Part shown: in pieces, positions 25,334 to 42,597 of the stretch
Position numbering within the stretch: position 1 is the first letter of the stretch
How the letters are laid out: the number at the start of each line of letters is the position of its first letter
Origin: Chrysomallon squamiferum
Lineage: Eukaryota; Mollusca; Gastropoda; Neomphalida; Peltospiridae
NCBI GenBank assembly: GCA_012295275.1
Contig: CM022666.1
Span: 11,862,577 to 11,926,576, forward strand
Direction of reading: 5' to 3'
DNA: 64,000 nt
The notes under the pieces: model-generated
Database searches by the model: none
The model's input: only the letters and a program-made list of their open reading frames with translations
What the model was told of the DNA's origin: nothing
Position numbers and translations under genes: made by a program

Positions 25334-25830
25334 TATATTATGTGTTTGTGTTCTTGTATGAATTAACTAATTACTTTGAACAGCAATCTTTACATATCAA
25401 ATTTTAATTTCAAAGCGGATGTTTGAAACTAAATAATACTCTGAAATAAATGGTCTTACCTTCCAAATAAATAAGAAACAACTGTATTTGTCTCAAATTA
25501 TAGAGATAAACCTCTTGTTATTGTCAGAACTTGCAGACTAAATAAATAATTGTTTTAACTTACAATCATTACCATCATCATTAATGATATTAAAAAAAAC
25601 TTTTAAATTAAACAGTGTATATATATCACAGATGGTGGAATGTGACACTAAGTCTGGCTTCTCTTTCTTGCAGATTCTATTTTGCAGTTCATTTACAATC
25701 AGTGTGACATGCTCGGCTAATAACAGTAGTAATCTCACTGTACACAGTAGCTCGCTGTCCGTCTACATCAAACAACAATCTGCTATCCTCTGTCAAACTG
25801 ATTACTTCAAACTTCACACGAACACACACA
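22819..25830. other. Intergenic DNA upstream of the GPCR, no gene seen
   Basis: AT-rich, with purine-rich stretches at 24040-24160 and TG/CA runs at 25215-25330. Several open frames of 60-85 codons were examined; none shows a domain, a splice context or codon use unlike chance. The GPCR promoter should lie just above 22818, but no core element is clear. Confidence 0.4.
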
Positions 25831-25839
25831 CACACATTC

Positions 25840-29352
<3,513 letters not shown>

Positions 29353-30222
29353 GTCTAATCTGCTAACTGATTATACCAGCTGTGTCTAACTTGCTAACTG
29401 ATTATACCAGCTGTGTCTAACTTGCTAACTGATTATACCAGCTGTGTCTAACTTGCTAACTGATTATACCAGCTGTGTCTAACTTGCTAACTGTGATTAT
29501 ACCAGCTGTGTCTAACTTGCTAACTGATTATACCAGCTGTGTCTAACTTGCTAACTGATTATACCAGCTGTGTCTAACTTGCTAACTGTGATTATACCAG
29601 CTGTGTCTAACTTGCTAACTGATTATACCAGCTGTGTCTAACTTGCTAACTGATTATACCAGCTGTGTCTAACTTATACTGTGATTATACCAGCTGTGTC
29701 TAACTTGCTAACTGATTATACCAGCTGTGTCTAACTTGCTAACTGATTATACCAGCTGTGTCTAACTTGCTAACTGATTATACCAGCTGTGTCTAACTTG
29801 CTAACTGTGATTATACCAGCTGTGTCTAACTTGCTAACTGTGATTATACCAGCTGTGTCTAACTTGCTAACTGTGATTATACCAGCTGTGTCTAACTTGC
29901 TAACTGTGATTATACCAGCTGTGTCTAACTTGCTAACTGATTATACCAGCTGTGTCTAACTTGCTAACTGTGATTATACCAGCTGTGTCTAACTTGCTAA
30001 CTGTGATTATACCAGCTGTGTCTAACTTGCTAACTGTGATTATACCAGCTGTGTCTAACTTGCTAACTGTGATTATACCAGCTGTGTCTAACTTGCTAAC
30101 TGTGATTATACCAGCTGTGTCTAACTTGCTAACTGTGATTATACTAGCTGTGTCTAACTTGCTATCTGTGATTATACTAGCTGTGACTAACTTGCTAACT
30201 GTGATCATACTAGCTGTGTCCT
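29353..30222. repeat. 31/33-bp minisatellite, about 27 copies
   Basis: The unit is built from CTAACTTGCTAACTG, then GATTATACCAGCTGTGT or TGATTATACCAGCTGTGT. Left-hand copies are mostly 31 bases. From about 29800 rightward nearly all are 33 bases because of an extra TG. The last three copies carry ACTAGC and other changes. Since 33 is a multiple of three, frames stay open on both strands at 29933-30253 (repeating 11 residues). This is a by-product of the repeat, not evidence of a gene. Confidence 0.96.
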
Positions 30223-30688
30223 GCACAAGAAATCTCTTCTCCTGAACGAACATCCCTGTGATTAACTGACTCTGTTACATGTCTACTGAAGGCAACACAG
30301 AAATACAACAGTTAAATAAATGACCTAAGAATGTACATCTCAGATAACTAAATTATATATATAAGTATATATATATATATATACACACGCACAAAATACC
30401 TACAGAGGTTTTTTTTCCTGATTTTAATAACTGTGATAATATATATATCATAGCAACAACAACAATCAAATAAATGATTAAAGAAAAACAATATTAATGG
30501 ATAAAATTTTGTGTTTTACATTTATGGTTTAACTCTTTTTTCCTTCTTTACATTCAACGATGTAAGAATAAGTACCGTGGTTATAGTGACAGCAACGTCA
30601 ACAAAACCACAGCAATCAGCTGACCCAGCTGTTTGATTAAACGATCAATAAGAATTTTCAATTAAGTTTAGTTTCTGGCGTTACAAGA

Positions 30689-31742
30689 TGAAATTCGGCA
30701 AGACGGGTGCGGACTGTTTGTCTGTAACCTTGTGTGTCTTGTTCTCCTTGTGTGCTGAAAAACACGCGTGAGACATAGCTTTCTCACAAAAAATACAAAC
30801 ATCCTCAAAGTGGCCGATCAAAGCATTCATATATTCAGTACAGATTTCTTAATAAAAATATTTTATAATTTAGTACTGAAAATATAAAGAATGAACATTT
30901 TTTAACCCTGATTATGTGGGCTGCTTCACTCGTGGCTTTGAGGGATGGATCCCTTTGCCCAAATACATTTTTAATATGGATATATATCGGGTAATACTTT
31001 ATGTGTTTGTTTATATTTTTCATCTTTTTCTTTGTTAGAACTATAACGTTTCCTCCTCCATCTCCTATATCTTATATTTTTTAAATATTCTGCACTTAAA
31101 AACTTCATCTTTATATACCTGACGAAATCACAGTTGTAAAGCTATATTATTAGTAATGTATTTAACATTTAGAATAAAACAATAAATGTTCAAACTGCAT
31201 CTGAATGACAGCGGTCTACTGAGACCTATTAGTTACAGCACAATGTCAGTTAGTGTTTCCAGGTCAGATGTTAATGTTCGTGCATAAATATTCAGGATTA
31301 TTGTTTTATTCAGAAATCCTCTCTGAAAGAGAAATTTATCCATCCAACTGTCTGCTCTAATAATAATAAACTGTTATTTTCCTTGTGGTGTAATACAGAT
31401 TAGCTTATTTTCTCAAACTAGAGTGACTGTCATCGTCGTATGTTGATCCTACAGGACAAGTTCAACTCTTCTTTAGTACTGAAAGTGTATATTAAGCTGT
31501 TTTGTACGACAAAATGAAAGTCGCAGATAAAACTGGATGAATGACGTTACAAACAATTCCAGTTTCCTGTTTTACTTGGCGAGAAATGTTAGCTTAACTC
31601 CCGACTTGCATGCACTGCAGACCCAGAGTGACGGCTGAAATAATCGAAACCTCATTTCTACAACATCTGCTTGTTGAAAGGTCATAATCTACGTGTTACG
31701 TTCTACAGACGAAACTGGACAATGAAACATTATAAAGATAAT
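30689..31742. repeat. Segmental duplication, block 1, copy 1
   Basis: About 1.05 kb, near-identical to 44892-45921. The left border falls at TGAAATTC and the right at TATAAAGATAAT. The main length difference is near 30940, where this copy has AGGGATGGATCCC and flanking bases that the other lacks. No coding exon was found in it. Confidence 0.95.
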
Positions 31743-31820
31743 GAATTTAGTTTGTCAGATGACGGATTGCAGTTAATTACATCACAGATTGTTGTAAATA
31801 TTTTTCGAAGTATATTGGCA

Positions 31821-31870
<50 letters not shown>

Positions 31871-32044
31871 TAATAAAAAACGTACAATTAAAAACAACAG
31901 AAAACATAAGAACATCAATAATAACAAGCGTATGTAAATAAATATTTTAATGCATGCAGACCTCAAAATATATTTATATTAAAAAAAATGTTCTGTTGTT
32001 GCTAAGATGCAGTCATTTTAAATTGCATCGGAAAATAAAGTCAG

Positions 32045-32075
<31 letters not shown>

Positions 32076-32108
32076 GTAAATTCTAGTTAATATAGTTTTC
32101 AGTACACA

Positions 32109-32145
<37 letters not shown>

Positions 32146-32489
32146 AAATGTAAAAACAGAAAACTAGCGTTACTGATAAATATACTAAAATCAAAGATAT
32201 AATGAATTAATTTACGAAAAACTTACACGATCGTGTTAATGTTTTCTTATAAAGCTCTTATTTTCTTCGTTCACACGTCCGAACTGAACACGAAGTACAG
32301 AAGTCTGCTGCTGTACGACTGACTCTATTGGTTGTTGCTGACGTCTGACTTGTGTTCTACCAATCGATAAACAGATCTCCTTTCACTCAAGTGCTCTCAG
32401 TTTACTGACAATATCTGTGCGTTAGTTCAAACAGATCACAAATGAAAATAAATTTAAGAATATTTATTTATTTATTTATTTATTTATTC

Positions 32490-32529
<40 letters not shown>

Positions 32530-32722
32530 TGTTTTGTTTTGTTTTTTTAGTATTATTGTTGTTGTTTTTTTAAATGAATGATCAGCTTCACAGCTGGGAA
32601 GAAACATGTGACAATACACTGAATCATTTCTGAGATGATTCGCTTACTCTCTTTTTACTGAAGTTAGAATTAACACAATTATATAAACTAAATATATATA
32701 AGTGTGTGTGTGTGTGTGTGTG

Positions 32723-32783
<61 letters not shown>

Positions 32784-34375
32784 ATGTGGGTGAGTGGTCT
32801 TCCTAATTTACAATAGTGCATAATATAATAAAAGATTTTCCATTTCAAACTTTACAGATGGTAAATAACATAACCTTTCAAAATCAGCTTCAGAGTAATA
32901 ATAATAATAACAGAAGTCGTAGTGGTAGTAGTAGTAGTAATTGTAGTGGTTATAATAAAACTATGAAGTGGTCCAGAATACTGCGTGAGTCTCAGACTAG
33001 TATCATGTTAATTTTTCTTGCTGATTTAAGGGTGTAATATTAATTACAAATAATTATTTGATAAATAATTATATTATCTGTAGCTTGTTAATTGAATTTT
33101 CCGCGTGATAACGTGACTGCATGTATAATGCTGTATACAGTTAACAAACTTTAATAAGTTAATTTTGTGATTCTGTGTATAGTGTGCTACAAGAACATTA
33201 GAAAAGTTTTGACTGCAACAAATTAATTAAATTACAAAGACAGAAAACTAATATGTGACTTCTCCGGTGTGAATAAAAAGTTGAGATGGCGGAAAATGCC
33301 CATGAATTTAATATAGACCTCTGATTAATTAATTATTTATTTAGTTGGTCTTATTACCTTGGGCAGTTACAGCTTTGTTATTTAAATTAGTAAGCAAATT
33401 TAGAAATATAAATTTAGAAATATAAATTTATATTTATATAAATTTAGAAATTAAATTCTAGCGTATGAAGTAAAAAACCAAACAACTGTAATCTCCGCTT
33501 CGTGGTCGTACAGTTTATAACAACAACAGCAAAACAGAAGTTTATAACCGATGCAGCTAGACTCTTACATTTGCCTTTTCTAGAACATCTTTAAACTGTT
33601 AATAAGAACAAGAAGACTGTTGAAGAAATAAAGTAAATTCACTGAGGTTATCCTCCATATGAACTTTCAAAATAAACCTAGAATTATTTGTAATACTGGT
33701 AGATAATATTTGTAAATGTTGTCAGTGCCCCCCCCCGTTAACTAGAAACATTCTCAGAAAGGTAAAATAGAATAATTTATATGTTACATGCATCTGAAAT
33801 TCAAGCAATTATATCCACAGTAATTTTGTAAAGTACCATCATAAAAGATGCAAATTATTTCTTTTGTTTGAAGCTGTTACACAGACTAGTAAGAAAAGAA
33901 ACGATAGAGAAATCTCCGTAACATGGTAATTAAAACTAGTCTAGGTAACAATCAAGTTTATGAGTGAAGATGGATGACACTAATAGCTGTCACACTCACG
34001 AATAACTTCAGCTTAGACTTTTATGTAAACTGACAATTATAGTAATAAAAAAAAAATAGAGCAGAATGTATTACAGCTATATAACAACAAAATTAAAATG
34101 CACAAGCGTGGAAGTTTAGCGCAGGATGCCTTCATGTTGTTTGTTGTTCGTAAATTGTGATGTGTTTAACGCGCCAAAACAGAACAAAGAACCAAATAAA
34201 ATAACAATAATAAACAGGCAAGTAAATAAGTAAATAAATGAATTAATAAGAAGAGCGAGGTGACTCAGTTTGTGTATTAATTTTGTAAGAGCTGATTTCT
34301 GCCGGTCTGATAACTAGTGTCGTACAAGGAGATCAAGGAAGCTGTCGCTGATCTAGCATAATCACCTTTCAGATG

Positions 34376-34406
<31 letters not shown>

Positions 34407-34979
34407 CTATTATTATTATTATTATACTATATTTATATTTTCCATACTAAGTAAGTTCAAGGGTCCTTTACAGTGTAACTATTAAACTAAAATAAAAAAG
34501 AGATGGATATAAACATATTAAAATAAATGTTAATGTAATGGTGAACATATCAAAATGGTGATAAAAATAAACGTCACCTTTCAAAGATGTATAACATAAT
34601 TAACAGACAAGCTTGAACATTTTAAAATTGTAAAAATAGAACATAACTATATATTAACAAAGTGGATTTGAAAGAAATGGGTATGCACTAGTGTCTGTTG
34701 AATGTAGTTGTTGTTTCTTGATGTTATTTGGGAGCGAGTTTCACAACGTCGGTGCAGCATAAGTGAAATATCTCTGACCATGTGAAGCTGTTCTTGTTCT
34801 TGATGTTACTTATCTTAATGAATTCTTTGAATGCTTACTTGGGCAGTACACCTTTTTGATGTACTTTAGGGAATGATCGTTCAAGGGTTTAAGGTATGGA
34901 CCAGGAGGTTGTACTTTATCCCACAGTTAACACGGAAATGTGTTATTGCCAAATTATTATTAATAATAATAACAACAAC

Positions 34980-35054
<75 letters not shown>

Positions 35055-35900
35055 AAGAAGAATTTAATATGAATTATATTATTTATTAATTACTGAAACT
35101 GTCCACAGTCGTGTGACTTCAGATCAGCGGCGTGCAGAGGTCTGGTGATGCTCAGGGCCAACTCATTGATTGTGTGTCCCAAACATTCAAATGCAAGATC
35201 TTGTACTCAGAAATATTATGAGAAAGGAAGATATTTTGAATATATAAAAACAGATGAAACATAAAAAAAAACCCCACATTTTCGATTTAAATATAAATCA
35301 ACCAAATTTATAAAGTTCTTTTCTGAATGGATGCCCGGGACAACCCAACGCCATTCGGCCCTTCCATCTGAGCACCACTTCAGAGACGTTTCTAAACACA
35401 TCATGTTGAAGAACTGCAAACATCGCAGACATTTATATAAAATAATGAATTTGTCTCCACATGCTTGTTCATCACTTGAAATCAAACCTATAGGTACTAC
35501 TAAGAACTTTTAAAATCAACATAAATCATACAGACTAGATTATTCAATTTGTTGTCCGTAATCGTGAATTTACTCTGTAATTATTTATGAGACTGCTTTA
35601 GATAATTTTCGAACTGTCGCTAATTCTTAAATCAGAGTTTATTGTAGATTTTTCTGACTGTTTTGTCGGTAACTGAGAATATAACTGTTACTACTGCTGA
35701 ATTTTGTTGTCGGTATTTTTGAATTTATTCTCAAACTTGGCTCCACAAGTAACGTCTTTACACGTACACCGGTCGTGGCGAGAGAAAAGCTGCCCTCGTT
35801 GGTTTTGGAATAACTGTTTGATTTAACAAGCTTGTCAAGCAAATGTAGGTTAATGCATTTTTTATGTGACATATTTGTATTTGCATTAACTGTAAATAAT
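31743..35900. other. Intergenic DNA with many simple repeats
   Basis: AAT runs at 31820-31870 and 34976-35025 (then GAA to 35060); poly-A at 32046-32062 and 32113-32141; TTTA/TTA runs at 32460-32529 and 34376-34425; TG then AG runs at 32702-32780. A C-run of 8 lies at 33729. Bases 35325-35500 have moderate open frames on both strands with no recognised domain. No gene could be supported. Confidence 0.45.
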
Positions 35901-36018
35901 TATATTTTTCTCAGTTATATGCTTGTTCCGCTTTGTTTATCGATAGATTCAACTTCGGTTTTTCTTCATTATATGGAGGAAAAATTCATAACGAACAGAA
36001 AAGCAAGAGCGCATGTGT

Positions 36019-36030
36019 TAGCGGAAGTTA
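36019..36030 (+). promoter_or_regulatory. ETS-type site in the DCUN1D1-like 5' leader
   Basis: TAGCGGAAGTTA has a GCGGAAGT core, the usual ETS/GABP site of TATA-less housekeeping promoters, 16 bases upstream of the DCUN1D initiator ATG. AGCGCATG at 36008-36015 is half of an NRF-1-like site. Function is inferred from position and motif only. Confidence 0.35.
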
Positions 36031-36045
36031 CAAAAGAAACAAAAC

Positions 36046-39000
36046 ATGGTAGGTTGACTACGCTATTTTTCCTGTCAGATTAAAATGAGAATGATTTGTT
36101 TATTAATTTGTGTTTAATTTGATTTTTATTTTTAATTTTTTCAGCACAGACTGAAAAGCTCACAAAAAGATAAAGTAAGGCATTTCATTGCCTTTACACA
36201 AACGGGCGAAAAGACGGCAATCCAGTGTTTGGCAACACATGATTGGAAACTTGACGTCGCAATTGACAATTATTTTCAAAACCCAGAAAGATATAACAAT
36301 GAACCAAGACATACTGTTGACAAACGGAGATTGGAATCACTCTGGCATAGATATAAAGGTGAACCTCTAAAATTCTAGGCAAATCGTTAGATGAAAATGA
36401 AACTGAAAGGAAGTAAATTTATACTTACGTAATTTACTAATTTAAGTGCGTGTGTAATTACTATATATAATATATTATTCTTTAATTACTAGCATACAAG
36501 TTGATAACATTATAATAATAAACAAAACAATAAAATGTATTTTAATCTAATTTTAAGAAAAATTGGATATAACAATGAAACAAATTTTTCTGAAAGTAAA
36601 TATAGTATCAAAATAGCCTTAAGTTAGTGAAGTTTATGATTTCATATTTGATCATGATTTTATTGAATATTTAAAGCTGTTTGTATATAAATCAGTTTAT
36701 GGTGGGAATATAATCTGTATTAGTAACATTAACTAGAAATGAATTTTGTTATAAAACAGCAAATCATTAATATACATTATTATTATATTTGGATATACAT
36801 ATGTGCTAATTATTTGTTTTGATGAATGCTAATGGAATTAACTACATATAACAGCATATACTGATAGAATAAAAAGTATTAAATCTTTTGTTTCTAGATC
36901 CACATGAAGAAGACAAGATGACTGTTGATGGTGTGATGAAATTTCTAGAAGACCTTTCTCTGAATCCAGAGTCAAGAACAGTGTTGATACTGGCCTGGAA
37001 ATTCAAGGCAGCTACACAGTGTGAATTTACTAAAGAAGAATTTGTCACCGGAATGATAGAGCTAGGGTAAAAAAGAAAAAAAAAGTGTTCTTCATTCAAA
37101 TTTATATTTTTATAATTAATACTTCTTACTAGACAGTATAACCAACTTTGAGATGAAAATGATGCAAAATTCTTTTTTAACAGTTACAAATATTTAACTG
37201 TATTACAGTGTTGTATTATGTTACTCTTTGTAATTTGTCACTGATCTCTGGGGATTACTTTTTTTTAATATATTTATGTGTCTAACTATTGATCTATCTG
37301 TGTATATATGTTTGTTTGTATTAGTCGATCTATCTATGTACATATGTTTGTGTGTGTGTATATATATATTTCTTGAAAAATCTTGTATCTGAAATGCAAG
37401 ATTAAAACTTTCTCCATATTTGACAGAATATTATAGGAGGCAACATGTCCAGTTTAAAATAAATACTTTGCCTCAATGCAGGAATTATTTTGCAGTGTTT
37501 CCTCTCACATACAAATCCCATTTTTGATGAAGTGTTACAAGTGTACATAACTGATATGATTTTGAAGTTCCAGCAATTAAAGAAATAACTTTGGACAATT
37601 TGAATAATTATATTTGTATGTGAGTGTGTGTAAATAACAAGTAATTTATCAAAATAAAAATAGTTTCATCCCAAATTTTTAGTCAGTGACTGAAACTATA
37701 TTAATTTATCTAGTTACAGTATCTTGCCAGTATGTATAGTAATTGCAGGATAAATTGCATGTATGTGTGTATGTATGTATAATTAAGAAGTAATATTAAA
37801 CATTATCAAATCCTTTTGGTTAATCTCTAGTCCAGTGCTTGACATAAACTTTTCACAACAGATTGTTACTGTATTTCCCAATTAAGATATGATTTTCACT
37901 TTTCCAGACAAATAAAGACCAAAATATTTGACTGAATGATATATTTAAATATTTTTATATAATATAACTAGTATAAAAGATGTTTATATAAAGCAAAAAA
38001 AAAATTAAAGAAATAAAAAATGACTACAACCATAATAATAAAAGTAAGAAGAAACATAAACTGAACATTACCTATCAGTTTAGTTACACATGTCATTAAC
38101 AGAACTGAGTGCAAAAGGTCTTAAATTACATAATCCTTAAATTGTAATTAATTAACGTTTTGAAATACTAACACATACACACACACGGACAAACAGATAT
38201 ATATATAATACAAACAGCTAATCCCAAGCTCTAAAGTGGCTAATAATACAAGGCTGTGTTTAATTGTGAATATTTTTTAAAACTATATTGCTGGATAAAT
38301 TAGAAATTATGTTCTGATATTTTGAAATATGAAATGAAAATAATTTTAAAAAAAGAAATAGTATTTCATATTTTTTCTTTTCTTTGTAGATGTGATACAA
38401 TTGATAAACTCAGGAACAAATGTACGGCTATGGAGGCAGAAATCAAGGATGCACAAAAATTTAAAGACTTTTACCAGTTTACTTTCAATTATGCCAAAAA
38501 TCCTGGTCAGAAAGGATTAGGTAAAAGAGTTAAATTTTTATTTCAAACTGTCACTAACCACAGAGAATGTGGCTGAAGTTGCAGCTGTGTGTTACTGGTT
38601 AAAATAATTTGAAAAGATTTACAAACTTAGTTTTATATATACACAGATCAGAAACAGAATTCATTGTTAGAATATAAATGGTGTTTAAAAATATATTTTG
38701 TATTTTTTGACATTCAGCTTTGTCTTTTCTGTTTATTTTTTGGTTTAAATTTAATATTGGGTATCAAACTGAAATTATTTTCATTCTAATGTTTATTTAC
38801 ATAAGGGTTTTTTTCTTCAGTTTTTGTTTTATATTTAAATATTCTTTATTAAATAATAAATAAATAAATTAATAGATTGTAATCCCAGTTTATGTCTCAT
38901 TTCAGATCTGGAAGTGACTTTGTTTTTGTTTGTTTCATAAAATTTAAGATAAAACTCAGTGTGACATAACCCAGAGAATTGTTTTTATTGACATTGTATA

Positions 39001-40120
39001 GAATAAATCTTTGAGTTTCAGTTTATATACATACTTGTTTTCTTTCAGATTTAGATATGGCTCTTGCTTACTGGAATATTGTACTGGCTGGCCGATTTAA
39101 GTTTCTTGATCTGTGGATTTCTTTTTTGCAAGTGAGCAAAGCATAAAATATAGGACTGATTTATTTTAAAACTAAATTTAGTTCTACTTACAGAACAATA
39201 AATATGTATACTTTAGTGATAAAGTATTAACTATCTGAAAAGTAAAAATCAATTTCTTATCCATATCTTTAAAATAAACTTTATAAAAAAAAAAAAATGT
39301 GGATTTTAATTTAAGAAATCAATAATAGTCAGTATTGTGAATTGTTTTTTAAGGAACATCACAAACGATCAATACCAAAAGACACATGGAATTTACTACT
39401 TGACTTTTGTAACGTTATTGACGATGATATGACAAACTATGATGAAGAAGGTAAATATTTGTTTTGTTCTTTTCACCATCACTGCCTAAAAAACTGAAGT
39501 GTTGTTGTTTCAGCATAGCCTGTGCTTTTATCTTGAGTTGTAATTATTATCTAAAAGTTCTTTGAGATAATCCTCTGTATGATTCACCATTTATCTTTAA
39601 TTATCTTTCTTATTCAGTCAATGTTCAACTTTGGTGAATTATTTTTAGAACACAAGACTAATATTAAGCAACATGCCTAAATTGTAAGCAACCAACTGGT
39701 ACAGAATTTTGTTAACACAATGTGTGATGCCAGATAATCAGGCTAAAAAGTGTGTTACTTCATAAAGAGAAATGTAAAAGAAAGTGTTTGAGGAAATTAT
39801 TACAAAAATAATATTATGTTCAGTTCATAATACATTGAAAAGAAAAAAATATTTCTCCTTTTGAGATCAACTTTAAAAAAGAAAAAAAAGGGGCTTAAAA
39901 GTGAAATTTTGAGTGATCTTGGGTTTTGAATTTATTTCAGCCATCTCATCTCTTTTAATATTTGTTTGCAGTATGCTATCATTTTAAAATGGTTAGTTTT
40001 CTTTACAGGTTAATTAAAACTCTTGTGGTTTTATTTTCAGGTGCATGGCCAGTTTTGATTGACGACTTTGTGGAATATGCTAAACCTCTTGTTCACGGTC
40101 CCCGGAGTACCACTGTATAA
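36046..40120 (+). CDS. DCUN1D1: DCN1-like protein (cullin neddylation co-E3), DCUN1D1/2 type, 258 aa
   Basis: DCN1-like proteins act as scaffold co-E3s that help RBX1 and UBC12 attach NEDD8 to cullins. Seven exons: 36046-36048 (the initiator ATG alone), 36145-36358, 36898-37066, 38390-38520, 39049-39131, 39354-39450 and 40041-40120; 777 bases with stop. All phases agree (0, 1, 2, 1, 0, 1). The N-terminal UBA region has [16 protein letters not shown]. The PONY/DCUN1 domain runs from about residue 60 to the end, with [67 protein letters not shown] and [13 protein letters not shown]. The cullin-binding DAD patch (D211, A235, D241 of human DCNL1) is kept as D210, A234 and D240. Length matches the vertebrate 259 residues. 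There is no N-terminal myristoylation motif, so it belongs with DCNL1/2, not DCNL3; I cannot separate 1 from 2. An AATAAA lies at 40868-40873. Confidence 0.96.
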
Positions 40121-41235
40121 CAGTGTGTTATACTTGTTATTGTTATTGATTTGAATGAAAGAAAACATCTGAAAACATTTTTATAACTCATGATTCTCTC
40201 AGGATTATAATGAGATGATAATATTTTATAGCATGTTGTGTAATTTCTGAATACTGTTACAGCTGACAACATCCAGACCACTCTCAATTTGTAATAGCTG
40301 CTTATCTCCCCTGTTTACTTATTATTTGTTTATAGCAGTGGAGTTATAAGCGGTTGTTTAATGAAATCTTTGTCTTATTAAAATAATCACTTGACATTAA
40401 ATCAGTGGTGTAAGAACACATCGTGTGGTCCCAAACTTGTTATCAAGATGCAAAATCTAAGGAAGTGTGATACTAACTATTCCCTTGTAAATAGTTTCAA
40501 GTAAAATTAACATTTTTTCTACCTATCAGGACTAGAAATTGTTACTAAATTCTAATAACAAATATATAAATTGTAGCAAAAGCTCTTGATTTTAATTAAA
40601 TTATTATTATTTTTTTTGGTTTTCATTGAATCATGGATATAAAAAATATAACTATTAAATTAAAATTTCTATTCTGTATTTAACTGAAAAATCTTTGCTA
40701 TTTTGTGACAATAGCAAGAAATATGTATTTATGAAATATTCTAAATCTACATATGAATTCAGAATAACTGAGTCATCTGTTGTATTATTATTATTTTTAT
40801 TTTTAATGTTTTTATATAACCACAGGATATGGTTAGGAGATTTTAAGAAATTGAATTCCCATTAGTCAATAAATGTGATTTGATTTTCATTATTTTAAAG
40901 TAAATGTAGACTGTCTGAATCAAAGCCTCAAATTTATATCATGTTCATTTAGTGTGGTCAGTTTAAATAGTTTCTTTACTGAAATGGAAATTTGAAAAAT
41001 AACTTTGTCAAAAGATACAAAGTTAATTTTCATTTGTCAGTGATAAAAACTGTTTTGTTTCATTTTAATAGTCACTAGACATTGTGTTTCTAACAGCAAA
41101 TACATCTAGACATGTATTATCCAGCTTTGTATTGTTACCTATGTTCATTCTGAATATTAATCAGAAAAAATGTTTTAATAATTATTTATTAAAACTCCTA
41201 AACTGATTATGTTTTGATTTTCTGATTAGTTGATA
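40121..41235. other. DCUN1D1 3' UTR/flank
   Basis: AT-rich sequence directly after the stop, with candidate AATAAA at 40868-40873. No other gene seen. Confidence 0.45.
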
Positions 41236-42597
41236 TTTTATTTATTGTTTTTTTTTTTAAAACAAAATCACTAACATTTACACCAGTTTGTAATTACAAA
41301 CATTCTGTCATTTTCTGAGTGTCTCTTATTACTGTATTATATATAGATATCGATGCAGGAGAAATAACAAAATATGCAACATGAAAGAATGTTCTGAGTG
41401 AGTTCACAAAATTTTAAAAAAATTTAATACAGATTTCTGATATTTTTATTTGTTCTTAAAAGCGACTGTTGATTTATTCTTTAGTGAATCTTATGAAATG
41501 TTTTAGTAGCATATTCCTGCACTTTTGTTAGTCCTCTTGTGTTGTGAATTTCAAATAACAAACTTTTTCTCTAGTACATTTTAAGTTGGATAAACAGAGA
41601 GGAAAATTTTAATTATTTGTTCTTGAATTAATTTTCAAGTGATATGTTTTCCTCCACAGGTTCATAAAGGAGATAAAACACTGAACAATAATAAACGATT
41701 GACTGAGGAAGGCGTCTTTTTGAAGTTTATCTACTTGATGATGTAACTTTAAAAAAAAAATGTTAAATGTGAATTTTTATAATTACTTTTCTGGTGGATA
41801 ATGGGATTTTAAACAGCAATAAGCCAATAGATCATAACAAACATGTAACATGGGGAGTGGGTGCAACTCTTTCCATAAAAGCAATAGACTTTGTAAACCT
41901 TATTATGAGCTTATAATCAGTAACTTAAACTTTATTCAGTTCTGTAGATTCTTTTTCTTCTTCTAATTTGCGCGTGTTCAGTTGTGTGATTAAACAGACT
42001 TATTTGCTATGATATTTACACCATGTTTGAGTTTCAGGTTTTGCTGTGGCCTCAGACTGCTATTTTATGTTAAATTATTTGTAACTGGTAGTTATCACTG
42101 GTGTTTGACTGTAACTCAAATCAGAAGTAAATGACAGAATTCTTAAACACTGGATTTTGTTGTTCAGTTTAATTTTTCTCTCAAATCTTAGCTAATGCAA
42201 ATGAGAGAAAAACTTCATTTTCATTTTTTTCTTCTAAATTTTATTGTAATTTTGATATAAATGTTATTAAAACCTGCAAGTTTCAGATTCTTACTGGCAG
42301 AGGTTGATAGCTAACAACAAGTAAGACAAACAAAGACAAAACATTGAAAGTTCAGTAGGATTTAATGATAAATATTAGAAAAATGATCCCTGTTGAAGTG
42401 TTCTGATTGTTGTCCTGCAGTGTAGGAGAGACAGAACTGTGCACTGACACACAAACCAGACGGACTTGTAGTGACACTGACAACTCTGATGACTTCGGTT
42501 AGGCTATGCAGGGCATTCACGTATCTTGAAAACATTTGTTTCTGCTACAGTTAAAATTAATTATAAATAAAACTTGTATGAGTTTAATCTCTTTAAT
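41236..42597. repeat. Segmental duplication, block 2, copy 1
   Basis: About 1.36 kb, near-identical to 45922-47405. Inside it, 41660-41746 reads as an open 28-codon stretch ending in TAA. It is preceded by a strong acceptor (TGTTTTCCTCCACAG), so it looks like a terminal exon. It cannot be joined to DCUN1D1 exon 6, because that reading stops at once. The block lies in the 3' flank of DCUN1D1. Confidence 0.93.

Noticed and set aside
29353-30222. CRISPR-like regular array (also the 38-bp arrays)
   Set aside because: Units are contiguous with no unique spacers, in an intron-bearing animal genome: ordinary minisatellites.
41660-41746. Alternative last exon of DCUN1D1
   Set aside because: Joined to exon 6 (phase 1) it reads two codons and then TAA, losing the conserved C-terminus including A234 and D240.
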